Below are positions 8,676 to 17,895 of a stretch of 64,000 bases of DNA, one piece after another. The DNA lies in the NCBI GenBank assembly GCA_963775445.1, contig CAVZIT010000004.1:558001-622000 (forward strand), read 5' to 3'. The notes beneath the pieces were generated by a model. That model saw nothing but the letters and a program-made list of their open reading frames with translations, made no database searches and was not told the origin of the DNA. Position 1 is the stretch's first letter, and each line of letters starts with the position of its first letter. Source of the DNA: Dokdonella_A sp963775445. GTDB taxonomy: Bacteria; Pseudomonadota; Gammaproteobacteria; Xanthomonadales; Rhodanobacteraceae. A program made the position numbers and the translations under genes.

Positions 8676-9464
8676 CTATTCCTCCATCGCGGCTTCGGCC
8701 GCCTGTTGCGCCATGCGTCCGCGCGGTCCCTGGAAATAGTCGTGCACCCAGGGCTGGTCGCACTGCGCGACCTCGTTCAGCGGACCGGCAACCAGCACGC
8801 GTTTCTCGGCAATCACGGCGACACGATCGCAGATGGTGTAAAGCGTATCGAGATCGTGCGTGACCAGGAACACCGTCAATCCGAGACTCTCGCGCAAGGT
8901 CAGGATCAGCCGGTCGAATGCGGCCGCGCCGATCGGATCGAGGCCGGCAGTCGGTTCATCGAGGAACAGGATTTCCGGATCCAGCGCAATCGCGCGCGCC
9001 AACGCCGCGCGTTTGACCATGCCGCCGGAAAGTTCGGACGGATATTTCGCACCTGCTTCGGCCTGCAGGCCAGCCAACGCGATCTTGAGTGCTGCGAGAC
9101 GCTGCATGAGATCGGGCGCGAGTTCGACATGTTCGCGCAGAGGGACCAGCACGTTTTCGGCCACGGTCAGCGACGAGAACAGCGCACCATTCTGGAACAG
9201 GACGCCGCAGCGCCGCTCGAGTGCGATGCGCCGCTCCGGGGACAATGTGGCGATGTTCTCGCCGAGCAGCTCGATGCGTCCGGCGGACGGCTCGTTGAGC
9301 CCGATGATCGAGCGCAGCAGCACCGACTTGCCGCTTCCGGATCCACCCACGACACCGAGAATCTCGCCGCGATAGACATCCAGATCGAGATTCTCGTGGA
9401 CCACCTGCTTGCCGAACCGATTGCCGAGCCCGCGCACCTTGATGACGACATCGCGCGCGTTCAC
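8676..9464 (-). CDS. MlaF-like ABC transporter ATP-binding protein
   Basis: Walker A (VGGSGSGKSVLLRSIIGL, about 39-56), the ABC signature (LSGGMVKRAALARAIA) and Walker B with the catalytic Glu (EILFLDEPTAGLDPI), then the switch His (FLVTHDLDTL), are all present. LSGGMVKR rather than LSGGQ is characteristic of MlaF/Ttg2A proteins. It should energise lipid transport by the permease encoded just upstream. The start is GTG at 9464, overlapping the permease stop as GTGA. Confidence 0.94.
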   Translation of the reverse strand: MNARDVVIKVRGLGNRFGKQVVHENLDLDVYRGEILGVVGGSGSGKSVLLRSIIGLNEPSAGRIELLGENIATLSPERRIALERRCGVLFQNGALFSSLTVAENVLVPLREHVELAPDLMQRLAALKIALAGLQAEAGAKYPSELSGGMVKRAALARAIALDPEILFLDEPTAGLDPIGAAAFDRLILTLRESLGLTVFLVTHDLDTLYTICDRVAVIAEKRVLVAGPLNEVAQCDQPWVHDYFQGPRGRMAQQAAEAAMEE

Positions 9465-10582
9465 AAGTGCATCTCCATGAAGAAGATCGCCGCGAGTGCG
9501 TCCACCAGGATCACGACGAAGATCGACTGCACCACGCTGGAGGTCGTGTGCGAGCCGACCGATTCGGCGCTACCGCTGACCTTGAAGCCCTCGAGGCAGC
9601 CGATCGACGCGATCAGGAACGCGAATATTGGCGCCTTGCTCATGCCCACCCAGAAGTGGCGCACGCCGGCCAGATCCTGCAGGCGCGTGATGAACATCCC
9701 GGGCGAAATGCCGAGCGCCAGCGTGCACACGGCCGCCCCGCCGAGAATGCCGGCGAGCATCGCGAGAAAGGTCAACGCCGGCATGGCCAGCAGCAAGGCG
9801 AGCAATCGCGGCAGCACCAGCACCTCGACCGGATCGAGACCGAGCGTGCGGATCGCGTCGATTTCCTCGCGCGCCTTCATCGAGCCGATCTGCGCGGTGA
9901 ATGCGCTGCCCGAGCGCCCTGCGACGAGGATCGCCGTCAGCAGCACGCCGAATTCGCGCAGGAACGAATAGCCGACCAGCTCCACCGTGAAGATGCTTGC
10001 GCCGAAGTCCTTGAGCACGGTGGCGCCGAGGAACGCGACGACCGCGCCGATCAGAAAGCTGAGCAGGACCACGATCGGCACCGCGTCGAGACCGGTCTGC
10101 TCGATATGGAAGAACAGAGACGTGACGCGCCAGCGGCGCGGATTCCGGATCGAGCGTACCAGCGTGGTCAACACCAAACCGATGAAGCCGACAAGTTTGA
10201 CCGCATTGCTTGCGGCTGCTTCGACGGCGAGGCCGACACGCGCGATGATGTCGATGAGTCCGGAATGGCGTCGCGGAGGAAGGGATTCCTGCAGCGATCT
10301 CTGTGCGTGGGCGACCGCCTCGAGCAGCGCACGGCGGCCTTCGTCCAGTCCCTCGATCGCATCCGGGCGGGCATCCGCCAGATCGAGCAGCAAGCTTGCG
10401 CCGGCGGTATCAAGCCGGGTCAGGGCGCTCGCATCGATGCGCACGTTGCCGGATTTCGGAATATTGAGGCGCCTGACGCGCTCGGACAGCGCTTCGATGT
10501 GCATCAGTGTCCAATCGCCCGCGGCGGCGATGTGTTCACCATCTGGACTTGGTTCGATGCTTGCCGTAGCCGCATTTGCCAT
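9461..10582 (-). CDS. MlaE-family ABC permease with fused N-terminal STAS-like (MlaB-type) domain
   Basis: Residues about 120-373 are an MlaE/YrbE permease with about five to six membrane helices and the family motifs FGASIFTVELVGYSFLREFG, TAILVAGRSGSAFTAQIGSM and EEIDAIRTLGLDPVEVLVLP. The first 90 residues (AAAGDWTLMHIEALSERV, then IDASALTRLDTAGASLLLDL) look like a STAS domain, the fold of MlaB, which in E. coli is a separate protein that binds MlaF. This is therefore a natural MlaB-MlaE fusion. It is the first gene of the operon permease-ATPase-MCE-lipoprotein. Confidence 0.92.
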   Translation of the reverse strand: MANAATASIEPSPDGEHIAAAGDWTLMHIEALSERVRRLNIPKSGNVRIDASALTRLDTAGASLLLDLADARPDAIEGLDEGRRALLEAVAHAQRSLQESLPPRRHSGLIDIIARVGLAVEAAASNAVKLVGFIGLVLTTLVRSIRNPRRWRVTSLFFHIEQTGLDAVPIVVLLSFLIGAVVAFLGATVLKDFGASIFTVELVGYSFLREFGVLLTAILVAGRSGSAFTAQIGSMKAREEIDAIRTLGLDPVEVLVLPRLLALLLAMPALTFLAMLAGILGGAAVCTLALGISPGMFITRLQDLAGVRHFWVGMSKAPIFAFLIASIGCLEGFKVSGSAESVGSHTTSSVVQSIFVVILVDALAAIFFMEMHL

Positions 10583-10742
10583 GGGGCTAGGCTAACAGGG
10601 CCTCACCTACAGCGGAATCGTCGATGCGCTGAGTGGCGGGAATGTGTTGACCGTTGAGCGATGGCTGCATCAATTGCGATGTGATTGGACGATGTGCGCA
10701 AGCCACCGCGCGGACACGCACGGACCGGTAGAATCCATCAAC

Positions 10743-12011
10743 ATGACCCGTGAACAGCTTCCGGCCAGCCAATTTGCGGACAACCCCGCCGCGTTCGAAG
10801 CGCGCATTCATTTCGTTGTGGACCTGGCCACGCGCCTGCACGAATACGGCACGGCCGCGCCGCGCCTTGAAGATCTGATCAACCTGATCGGCGCGCGCCT
10901 GGGACTCGGCTGCAACGTACTCGCGACACCGACATCGATCGTGATGTCGTTCACCGATCACGCGCGCGAAGACGCGATGCCCGAATTCACCCAGGTCGTT
11001 CGCATCTCCCCCGGTGAAGTGAACCTGAAGAAGTTGTGCCAGGTGGACGCGGTGGCCGCGCGCGTCGTTGCAGGGACCATCGAGATCGCGGAAGCGCGCC
11101 GCCTGCTGCGCGAAATCGGCGCGGCTCGGTCACCGCGGATCATGCGCCTGTTTATGGCTGCAAGCTACGGGGTCTCGTCGGCCAGCATTGCCGTGATCCT
11201 GCACACGGCCTGGGCCGGCGTGGCGACATCGGCCGTGATCGGCGGGATGATCGGAATCGTGTCGCTGGTCGCGCGCAGGCGACCCCATGTCGCGGCTGCG
11301 TCGGAAGCGATTTCGGCATTGCTCGCGACCACGATTGCCACGCTCGTTGCGGTCTGGGTCGTGCCCGTTGCGGTACGTTCGGTGGTGATATCGAGCCTGA
11401 TTGTGCTGTTGCCGGGCATGGCGCTGACCACGGCCGTGCGCGAGATGTCGAGCCAGCATCTGATTTCCGGCACGGCACGCATGGCTGGCGCCGTTGCGAC
11501 GCTGCTCAAGCTCGCGTTCGGTACGGTCGCCGCGGCCCAACTGTGCAGCCTGTTCGGTTTGGTGCCCGAAGGCATCCCGGGCGCGTCGGTACCGAGCTGG
11601 ATCGAATGGCTCGCGGTCCTCGCAGCGGCGTGTTCGTTCGCGGTCCTGTTCCGAAGTCCGGGGCGATTCTATCCGGTCGTGATCGGCGCGGTGGTATTGA
11701 GCTACGTGTGCACCCAGATTGGAGGCGCGCATGTGTCGCCGCCGTTCGGAGTGTTCCTGGGCGGTCTCGTAATCGGCGCGGCAAGCAACGGGTTCGCGCG
11801 CGCATGCGAGTTGCCAGGCGCACTGGTGCGCGAGCCCGGCATCATTCTGCTGGTACCCGGCAGCGTGGGATTCCGCACGCTCAATTTCGTGTTCGAGCGC
11901 GACGTGATGCTCAGCCTCGACACCGCTGTCACGCTCATCACGCTGTTGGTCGCTATCGTGGCAGGCTTGTTGTTCGGCGATCTGCTGGTGCCACCACGAC
12001 GCAGTCTGTGA
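10743..12011 (+). CDS. ThrE-type threonine/serine exporter (YjjP-YjjB fusion)
   Basis: The 422-residue protein has the two halves of the ThrE superfamily: a soluble start with a conserved helix (FVVDLATRLHEYGTAAPRLE) and five helices of the YjjP part, then a YjjB-like second half (AVLAAACSFAVLFRSPGR, FGVFLGGLVIGAASNGFARA) ending in a helix-rich C-terminus. Relatives export small organic acids or threonine/serine through the inner membrane; the substrate here is not determined. ATG at 10743 is chosen because the conserved region begins about 20 residues later. The stop overlaps the GTG of hrpA. Confidence 0.87.
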   Translation: MTREQLPASQFADNPAAFEARIHFVVDLATRLHEYGTAAPRLEDLINLIGARLGLGCNVLATPTSIVMSFTDHAREDAMPEFTQVVRISPGEVNLKKLCQVDAVAARVVAGTIEIAEARRLLREIGAARSPRIMRLFMAASYGVSSASIAVILHTAWAGVATSAVIGGMIGIVSLVARRRPHVAAASEAISALLATTIATLVAVWVVPVAVRSVVISSLIVLLPGMALTTAVREMSSQHLISGTARMAGAVATLLKLAFGTVAAAQLCSLFGLVPEGIPGASVPSWIEWLAVLAAACSFAVLFRSPGRFYPVVIGAVVLSYVCTQIGGAHVSPPFGVFLGGLVIGAASNGFARACELPGALVREPGIILLVPGSVGFRTLNFVFERDVMLSLDTAVTLITLLVAIVAGLLFGDLLVPPRRSL

Positions 12012-15000
12012 GTACGTCGGACGATTTCCAAGCCGCGCTCGATGAGGTGATGGCGCGCGATCGCGGTCGCCTGATCGGGCGTCTGCGCCGCCTCACGCGT
12101 TCGCGCACGCACACTGAGCAGGCGGCGCATGCCGCACTCGCCGCGGAAATCGAATTGGAGATTGAACGCTCGGCTGCCGAGCGGCGTCGGCGTGCCGCCA
12201 GCGTTCCGGCATGCGCAGTGGACGACGCCCTGCCGATTGCAGCGAAAGCGCAAGAGATCGTCGCGCTGATCCAGCGCCACCGTGTTGTCGTGCTGGCCGG
12301 TGAGACCGGCTCGGGCAAGAGCACCCAACTACCAAAGCTGTGTCTCGCGGCCGGCCGTGGCGTGGCCGGCATGATCGGCTGCACGCAACCGCGGCGCGTC
12401 GCCGCCCGCGCATTGGCGCGGCGCGTGGCCGCGGAACTGGAGCAACCAATCGGCGGTACGGTCGGTTTCCAGGTGCGCTTCGCCGAGAGTGTCGGGCGTG
12501 ACACGCTGATCAAGTTCATGACCGACGGCATCCTGCTGGCCGAGACGCAATCCGACGCGTGGCTGTCGGCCTACGATACGATCATCATCGACGAGGCGCA
12601 CGAGCGCAGCCTCAATGTGGATTTCCTGCTCGGTTACCTGAAACGTCTGTTCGAGCGACGTCGCGACCTGACATTGCTCGTGACGTCGGCGACGATCGAC
12701 ACCGCGCGTTTTGCGGATCATTTTGGCGGCGCGCCGGTCGTCGAGATCGAGGGACGCGCATTTCCCGTGGAGATTCGCTGGCGAGATCCGGCGCCTGCGA
12801 CATCTGCAACCGCTGCGAGCGAATCGGTGCCGCGGGAGAAAGCCGCAGCCCGAAGCGGAAATGCGAGGCGCAGGCGCGCGCATGCAGTCGTCGATCCGGA
12901 TCGAGGTCAGGCAAGTCTCGCCGAGCAGATCGTTGCGGTGACGGACGAGATCACCGCGCATGACCGCACCGGCGATGTGCTGGTGTTCCTGCCGGGCGAG
13001 CGCGAAATCCGCGACGCGCATCTCGCGCTCGCCCGACGCAAATACCGCGCAACAGAGATACTGGCGCTGTATGCACGGCTGTCCGCTGCCGATCAGGACA
13101 GGGTGTTTCGCCCCGGAAGCGAGCGCCGCATCGTGCTCGCGACCAACGTAGCCGAAACCTCTCTGACGGTGCCGCGCATCCGTTACGTCATCGACAGCGG
13201 CACGGCACGCGTCAAGCGCTACTCGCCGCGCCGCCAGCTTGATCGCCTCCAGATCGAAGCGATCTCGCAAGCTGCCGCCGATCAACGCAAGGGCCGATGT
13301 GGCCGGCTTGGTCCGGGTATCTGCTATCGCCTGTACAGCGAGGAGGATTTCGCCCGCCGTCCGAGTTACACCGACCCGGAGATCCTGCGCTCGTCGCTGG
13401 CGGGGGTGATCCTGCGCATGTTGAGTCTCAAGCTCGGCGACCCGGCCGCCTTTCCGTTCGTCGAAGCGCCCGACGAGCGTGCGATTGGCGACGGCTATCG
13501 ACGCCTCTCCGAGATCGGCGCGATCGACGATCAACGTCGGCTCAGCGAAATCGGTCGCGCGATTGCGCGATGGCCGGTGGACGTCGCGCTGGCGCGCATG
13601 CTGATCGAAGGCCAACGTTTGGGTGCGCTCGGCGACATGCTGGTGCTGGTCGCATTCTTGAGCATCCAGGATCCTCGGGAGCGGCCGGCCGATGCGCGCG
13701 CCCAGGCCGATGCGGCGCACGCGGCGTTCCGCGATTCCAGCTCCGATTTTCTCGGCGTTCTCAAACTCTGGCGAATCTACTCGAGCGCGCACGAGGAATT
13801 GACCCAGGCACGACTGCGCGACTGGTGCGGTGCGCATTTCCTGTCGTTCGTGCGCTTGCGCGAATGGCGCGAGTTGCACCGGCAGTTGCTGCTGCTGGCG
13901 CAGTCCGCGGGGCAGGGTGCGGGGAATCGCGCATCGCACCTGTCGCCATCCGCCGAGCCTGAAACGCGCAAGGATGCCGAACGACGGTACGAAGCCATCC
14001 ATCGCTGTCTGATGTCGGGCTGGCCGACGCAGGTTGCACGCAAGGACGAGGACGGACGTTATCGCGGAACGCGCGAACGGCGCTTTGCGATCTTTCCCGG
14101 CTCGGCGCTGGCCAAGTCACCGCCGCCGTGGCTGATGGCGGCCCAGATCATCGATATCGGCAGGACTTACGCTCTGAATTGCGCGCGCATCGAGCCACGG
14201 TGGATCGAGCAACAAGCCGCGCATCTGGTCAAGCGCAGCTGGCGCGATGCGCACTTCTCGCGCCGACGCGGGGCGATCATGGCGCTTGAGCAGGCAAGCT
14301 TGTTCGGCCTGGTTCTGGTCGAAAAGCGTCGGGTGCGCTTCGATCGTCAGGATCCTTGTCTGGCCCACGAGATTTTCCTGCGCGAGGCATTGGCAAGTGC
14401 GCAGATCGACGCGCGTGCCGAGTTCATCGGCGCCAATGCCCGTGTGCTGGCCGAGGCGCTCGACATCGAGGCGAAGCAGCGCCGCGGCGGAATTATCCGC
14501 TCGAGCGCGGAACTCGCGACGTTCTTCATGGGCAAGTTGCCGGAGCACATCAACAGTGCGGCTGCGCTCGACGCATGGTATCGCTCGGCGACGCCCGATC
14601 AGCGCGCCGCGCTGCACTGGTCGCTGGATGACGTGATGACGCAACCCGTCGCGGTTGCAGCCACGGAGTTTCCGGAGCACATGGAAGTCGGTGGTCATCG
14701 CCTGGGACTGGAATATCACTTCGTGCCGGGCGATTCGATCGACGGCGTCACGCTGGTCGTGCCGCTGGCGCTGCTCAACGCGATACCCGTTGCGCGTTTC
14801 GAATGGCTGGTCCCGGGATTGCTGCAGCAACGGGTCGCGGAAATGATTCGCGGTTTGCCCAAATCCCTGAGGCGCAACTTCGTGCCGGCGCCGGACTTTG
14901 CCCAGGCCTTTGCCGAAGCCGAAGCGCCGCGAAACGAGGCCCTTGGCGGCATCCTCGCAGGGTACCTGCAACGCGTTACGGGCGTCGCGTTGGCTCCCTC

Positions 15001-16021
15001 GGATTTTGCGGCGGACGTGTTGCCGGATCATTTGCGCATGCGCTTTCGCATTGTCGATGAATTCGGTCGGGAGATTGCCGAGGGCCGTGACCTGACCTTG
15101 ATCCAGGCTGACTGGATGGCGGCCGCGCGCGACGCCTTTGCCAGGCGGACTCAGGCCGAGCTCGAGCGCGAAGAAGTCACCGACTTCGATTTCGACGAGA
15201 TTCCCGAGCGTGTGCAGGCAGATGGGGGATTGATTGCTTATCCCGCACTGGAGGCCCGCGACGGGCACGTCGCGCTGCATGTATTCGAAAATGCCGACGA
15301 GGCGGCGACCGCGCACCGGAGCGGCCTTGAAGCGTTGCTCAAGCGCGTGCTTTTCGATCGCCTCAAGATGGCGCGGCGGCAGTTGCCGGTCGGCGGCGCG
15401 CTGGCGTTGCAGTGGACCCGATTCGGAAGTCTCGAGGCGTTGCGGGATGACTTGGTGCAAGCGGCCCTGCGGGATGCGTTCGCCGCCACGAGCCTGGTCG
15501 CCCGCGATCGCAAGGCATTCGAAGGCGTGAAGGACGAGATTGCGCGCGCCCTCTTCCCGGGCGCGATGCAACGCCTGCAGCAGGTCGAAGCGCTGATGGT
15601 TGAATACACGCGCCTGCGCCCCTGGCTGGAACCGCCGCTCATGGGTTTTGCAGCCGCCAGCTACGATGACATGCACGCGCAACTCAATGAGTTGCTGCAT
15701 GGGGGGTTTGTGCGCGAGACCCCGATTGCCAGGCTTGCCGAATTCCCGCGTTACCTCAAGGCCGTTCATGCGCGCGCACTGCGCCTGCGCCAGGATCCAC
15801 AACGCGATCAGGCGCGCATGTTGATGGTGCAGGAATACTGGCGCGATTACCTGGATATCGTCGACGGCGGCAAAGGCGATGCGAAGGAGATTGCACAGCT
15901 TCGCTGGATGATCGAGGAGTGGCGCGTGTCGTTGTTCGCGCAGGAATTGGGCACGCCCGAGCCGGTCTCGCCGAAACGCATTGCGCGCCTGATCACGGAG
16001 TTGCGCCGGGCTTGTTCCTGA
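12008..16021 (+). CDS. hrpA: ATP-dependent RNA helicase HrpA
   Basis: This is a 1337-residue DEAH-box helicase of the usual HrpA length. Walker A GETGSGKST (about 98-106), motif Ib TQPRRVAARALA, DEAH (about 195-198), motif III SATID, and motif VI QRKGRCGRLGPG are all seen, followed by the HA2, OB-fold and long DUF3418-like C-terminal regions. HrpA acts on ribosome-stalled or structured mRNA. GTG at 12008 overlaps the stop of the exporter (GTGA), suggesting one transcript. A low-complexity Ala/Arg stretch inside the RecA1-RecA2 linker (bases about 12785-12890) is an insertion compared with E. coli. Confidence 0.95.
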   Translation: MSTSDDFQAALDEVMARDRGRLIGRLRRLTRSRTHTEQAAHAALAAEIELEIERSAAERRRRAASVPACAVDDALPIAAKAQEIVALIQRHRVVVLAGETGSGKSTQLPKLCLAAGRGVAGMIGCTQPRRVAARALARRVAAELEQPIGGTVGFQVRFAESVGRDTLIKFMTDGILLAETQSDAWLSAYDTIIIDEAHERSLNVDFLLGYLKRLFERRRDLTLLVTSATIDTARFADHFGGAPVVEIEGRAFPVEIRWRDPAPATSATAASESVPREKAAARSGNARRRRAHAVVDPDRGQASLAEQIVAVTDEITAHDRTGDVLVFLPGEREIRDAHLALARRKYRATEILALYARLSAADQDRVFRPGSERRIVLATNVAETSLTVPRIRYVIDSGTARVKRYSPRRQLDRLQIEAISQAAADQRKGRCGRLGPGICYRLYSEEDFARRPSYTDPEILRSSLAGVILRMLSLKLGDPAAFPFVEAPDERAIGDGYRRLSEIGAIDDQRRLSEIGRAIARWPVDVALARMLIEGQRLGALGDMLVLVAFLSIQDPRERPADARAQADAAHAAFRDSSSDFLGVLKLWRIYSSAHEELTQARLRDWCGAHFLSFVRLREWRELHRQLLLLAQSAGQGAGNRASHLSPSAEPETRKDAERRYEAIHRCLMSGWPTQVARKDEDGRYRGTRERRFAIFPGSALAKSPPPWLMAAQIIDIGRTYALNCARIEPRWIEQQAAHLVKRSWRDAHFSRRRGAIMALEQASLFGLVLVEKRRVRFDRQDPCLAHEIFLREALASAQIDARAEFIGANARVLAEALDIEAKQRRGGIIRSSAELATFFMGKLPEHINSAAALDAWYRSATPDQRAALHWSLDDVMTQPVAVAATEFPEHMEVGGHRLGLEYHFVPGDSIDGVTLVVPLALLNAIPVARFEWLVPGLLQQRVAEMIRGLPKSLRRNFVPAPDFAQAFAEAEAPRNEALGGILAGYLQRVTGVALAPSDFAADVLPDHLRMRFRIVDEFGREIAEGRDLTLIQADWMAAARDAFARRTQAELEREEVTDFDFDEIPERVQADGGLIAYPALEARDGHVALHVFENADEAATAHRSGLEALLKRVLFDRLKMARRQLPVGGALALQWTRFGSLEALRDDLVQAALRDAFAATSLVARDRKAFEGVKDEIARALFPGAMQRLQQVEALMVEYTRLRPWLEPPLMGFAAASYDDMHAQLNELLHGGFVRETPIARLAEFPRYLKAVHARALRLRQDPQRDQARMLMVQEYWRDYLDIVDGGKGDAKEIAQLRWMIEEWRVSLFAQELGTPEPVSPKRIARLITELRRACS

Positions 16022-16086
16022 TGCGACGGCTGATCCGGACGATTCCTTGTTGCTGGCGCCCGGCAGTACGCCGCGCCGGTTGAAGA

Positions 16087-16539
16087 CTACTGCACCCGCT
16101 GCACGCGCAGGCTGCACCCGCAACCATCGACATACATGAGCCAGCTGCCGAGTATCGTTGGCTTGATCGTGACCGCAGGATGGCTGAGCTTGCGCGATGT
16201 GAAACGCCCCGATTCCGCTTGCACCCACTTCTGGCCGTTGTCGAGCGTGAACTCGGTCTTGTCGAACCAACCGGTGAAGTCGCCGCTGATATGGCTTTCG
16301 ACCGTCTGCCGATCGCCCGAGTCCGAATAGAAATGCCCGCCCGCGCGCGCGCGCGCCTCACCGCCGTGCGCTGCGAGCCAGTCATCGAGATACTGGAGTT
16401 CGCTCGCGGAAAGCTTGTCGAGACCGGCAGCGTGAAATGCCGACTGCGACATACGCTCCTCGAGAGTCGACGTGGTACCTTGCGCTGAGCAAACGCTAGC
16501 CAGCGCGAGCAGCGCGATCATCGGCAGAATCTTGTGCAT
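16087..16539 (-). CDS. Small exported protein of unknown function
   Basis: The 150-residue product starts MHKILPMIALLALASVCSAQ, a clear signal peptide cleaved after CSA. The mature part contains FHAAGLDKLSASELQYLDDW, a segment often seen in small Xanthomonadales exported proteins, then a beta-rich stretch (HISGDFTGWFDKTEFTLDNG, then KWVQAESG) ending in CGCSLRVQRVQ. No catalytic motif was recognised. A longer upstream frame exists, but the signal peptide fixes the start at 16539. It is convergent with hrpA, 65 bases away. Confidence 0.7.
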   Translation of the reverse strand: MHKILPMIALLALASVCSAQGTTSTLEERMSQSAFHAAGLDKLSASELQYLDDWLAAHGGEARARAGGHFYSDSGDRQTVESHISGDFTGWFDKTEFTLDNGQKWVQAESGRFTSRKLSHPAVTIKPTILGSWLMYVDGCGCSLRVQRVQ

Positions 16540-16605
16540 GGCGGTTTGAGGTGAGCAGATCGGAGATGGGGGCGCCCGCTGAAAAAATCCTTGTGCAACA
16601 GGGGG

Positions 16606-16633
16606 TTTACAAATAGGATGCATGCTATATGCT
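16606..16633 (+). promoter_or_regulatory. Possible sigma-70 promoter
   Basis: TTTACA (16606-16611) and TATGCT (16628-16633) are spaced by 16 bases in the region between the two divergent exported-protein genes. It would give a leader of about 215 bases for the downstream gene at 16858. Weak consensus match, no experimental support. Confidence 0.2.
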
Positions 16634-16857
16634 GCACCGCAAGATCGCGCTGAAATTGTAGCACGAGCTATCTGGCTGGCACACCGGAAGGCCGGCCAAG
16701 GTCAGGAAAGGCCAAGGATGCATCGAACGGACGCGCGGATGGGCTGGACCTGCGTGCGTCTTGCGTTGTGCGCGTGCCACCGATTCCACGGGTTACCGGT
16801 CACGCACTTTTATTGATTGTTGCTGGTGTCCACTGAACTTACGATGAGTAGTCCGAA

Positions 16858-17895
16858 ATGATTGCAAGCAAGCATGCACTGGGCTGGCTGGCCGCTCTTG
16901 CAGCCGGTGTTTTCGCCGCACCGTCGGCAATGGCCGTGAGCATCACCGTCAATGGGGGTGCGCCGTTCGATCTTTGGTCCAGTGGCAATTTCAGCTATGA
17001 CGGCACCAGTCTCATGGTGCAAACCGCTGGGCCGTTGATGTGCGCGAATGTCGACGAGCCGCTGGTGCCCGTTCGTTACATCCTGCCGATGTATCGCAAC
17101 AGTGCATGGCAGTTTCCGTCCGCCAGCGACATTCGTGGAATCAGCTACGGATCGGGTGGAACCGTGCTGAAAGTCAATCAGGGTATCTCCGATTCGACCC
17201 TGGTTTGTCATCCGACCAACAATGCAGGGCAACCTCCGTCGCCGGTCTCGGACGGCTTGTTCTATCAGGGCTTCGATGACCAGCCCTTCAACGATACGCT
17301 GCCGCCGAAACCCGCCGAGGCGGTCGATGTGTTCACCGCTGGCACGGCATCGTGCGGCGGTGCCAATCCGAATGCGACGTGCATGCAGGTGCTTTCCTAC
17401 AGCAATGGAACGCGATTCGCCTACACGTTCGAATTCGGTGCCGCGCTCAACACGAATCCCAGCGGCATCACCGTACCGGTCACGGTACGCGATGCCTATC
17501 ATGGCGCGTTTCTCGGGCCCAACCCGGGCAATGGGTCCGACGTCGGCGACTATTGCGTGTCGACCACGCCGTTTGCGGATCTCACGACCGCTTGCCCGGT
17601 GTTGCCGTCCGGAAACGTGACCGAAACCGGTCCGATATTGAGCGACGGATTCCTCGACATCCCGTTTGCGCTTTCGGAGGTGACGCCTTCCGTCGTTCGT
17701 TACGTGCTCGTGCATCGTTATGTGACGGCTGCCGGCCTGCCCGAGAATTACGCCTCGCCGCTGGTCGCCGCAGCGATCTTCGTGGGTTCGACCGATGGCT
17801 CGGGAAACTCGAGCGACAGATTTGTCGGAGACGACGTGCTGTTCGGTTGTTATCCACTCGGTATCTGCGGTCAACGCAGCGGTGGGCAGAACTAA
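16858..17895 (+). CDS. Exported protein of unknown function
   Basis: The 345-residue product has a signal peptide (MIASKHALGWLAALAAGVFA, then APSAMA-VS). The mature part is rich in Gly, Ser, Asn and Pro with scattered cysteines, as in secreted beta-sandwich proteins. It shows segments such as GLFYQGFDDQPFNDTLPPKP and YGSGGTVLKVNQGISDSTLV but no enzyme motif. No family was recognised. The 3' end overlaps the likely GTG start of relA by 14 bases, so the two may be co-transcribed, although a functional link is not obvious. Confidence 0.75.
   Translation: MIASKHALGWLAALAAGVFAAPSAMAVSITVNGGAPFDLWSSGNFSYDGTSLMVQTAGPLMCANVDEPLVPVRYILPMYRNSAWQFPSASDIRGISYGSGGTVLKVNQGISDSTLVCHPTNNAGQPPSPVSDGLFYQGFDDQPFNDTLPPKPAEAVDVFTAGTASCGGANPNATCMQVLSYSNGTRFAYTFEFGAALNTNPSGITVPVTVRDAYHGAFLGPNPGNGSDVGDYCVSTTPFADLTTACPVLPSGNVTETGPILSDGFLDIPFALSEVTPSVVRYVLVHRYVTAAGLPENYASPLVAAAIFVGSTDGSGNSSDRFVGDDVLFGCYPLGICGQRSGGQN

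Noticed and set aside
12329..16270. Long minus-strand open frames opposite hrpA
   Set aside because: They mirror the codon pattern of hrpA, start at odd places, and show no motif or family likeness. High GC explains them.
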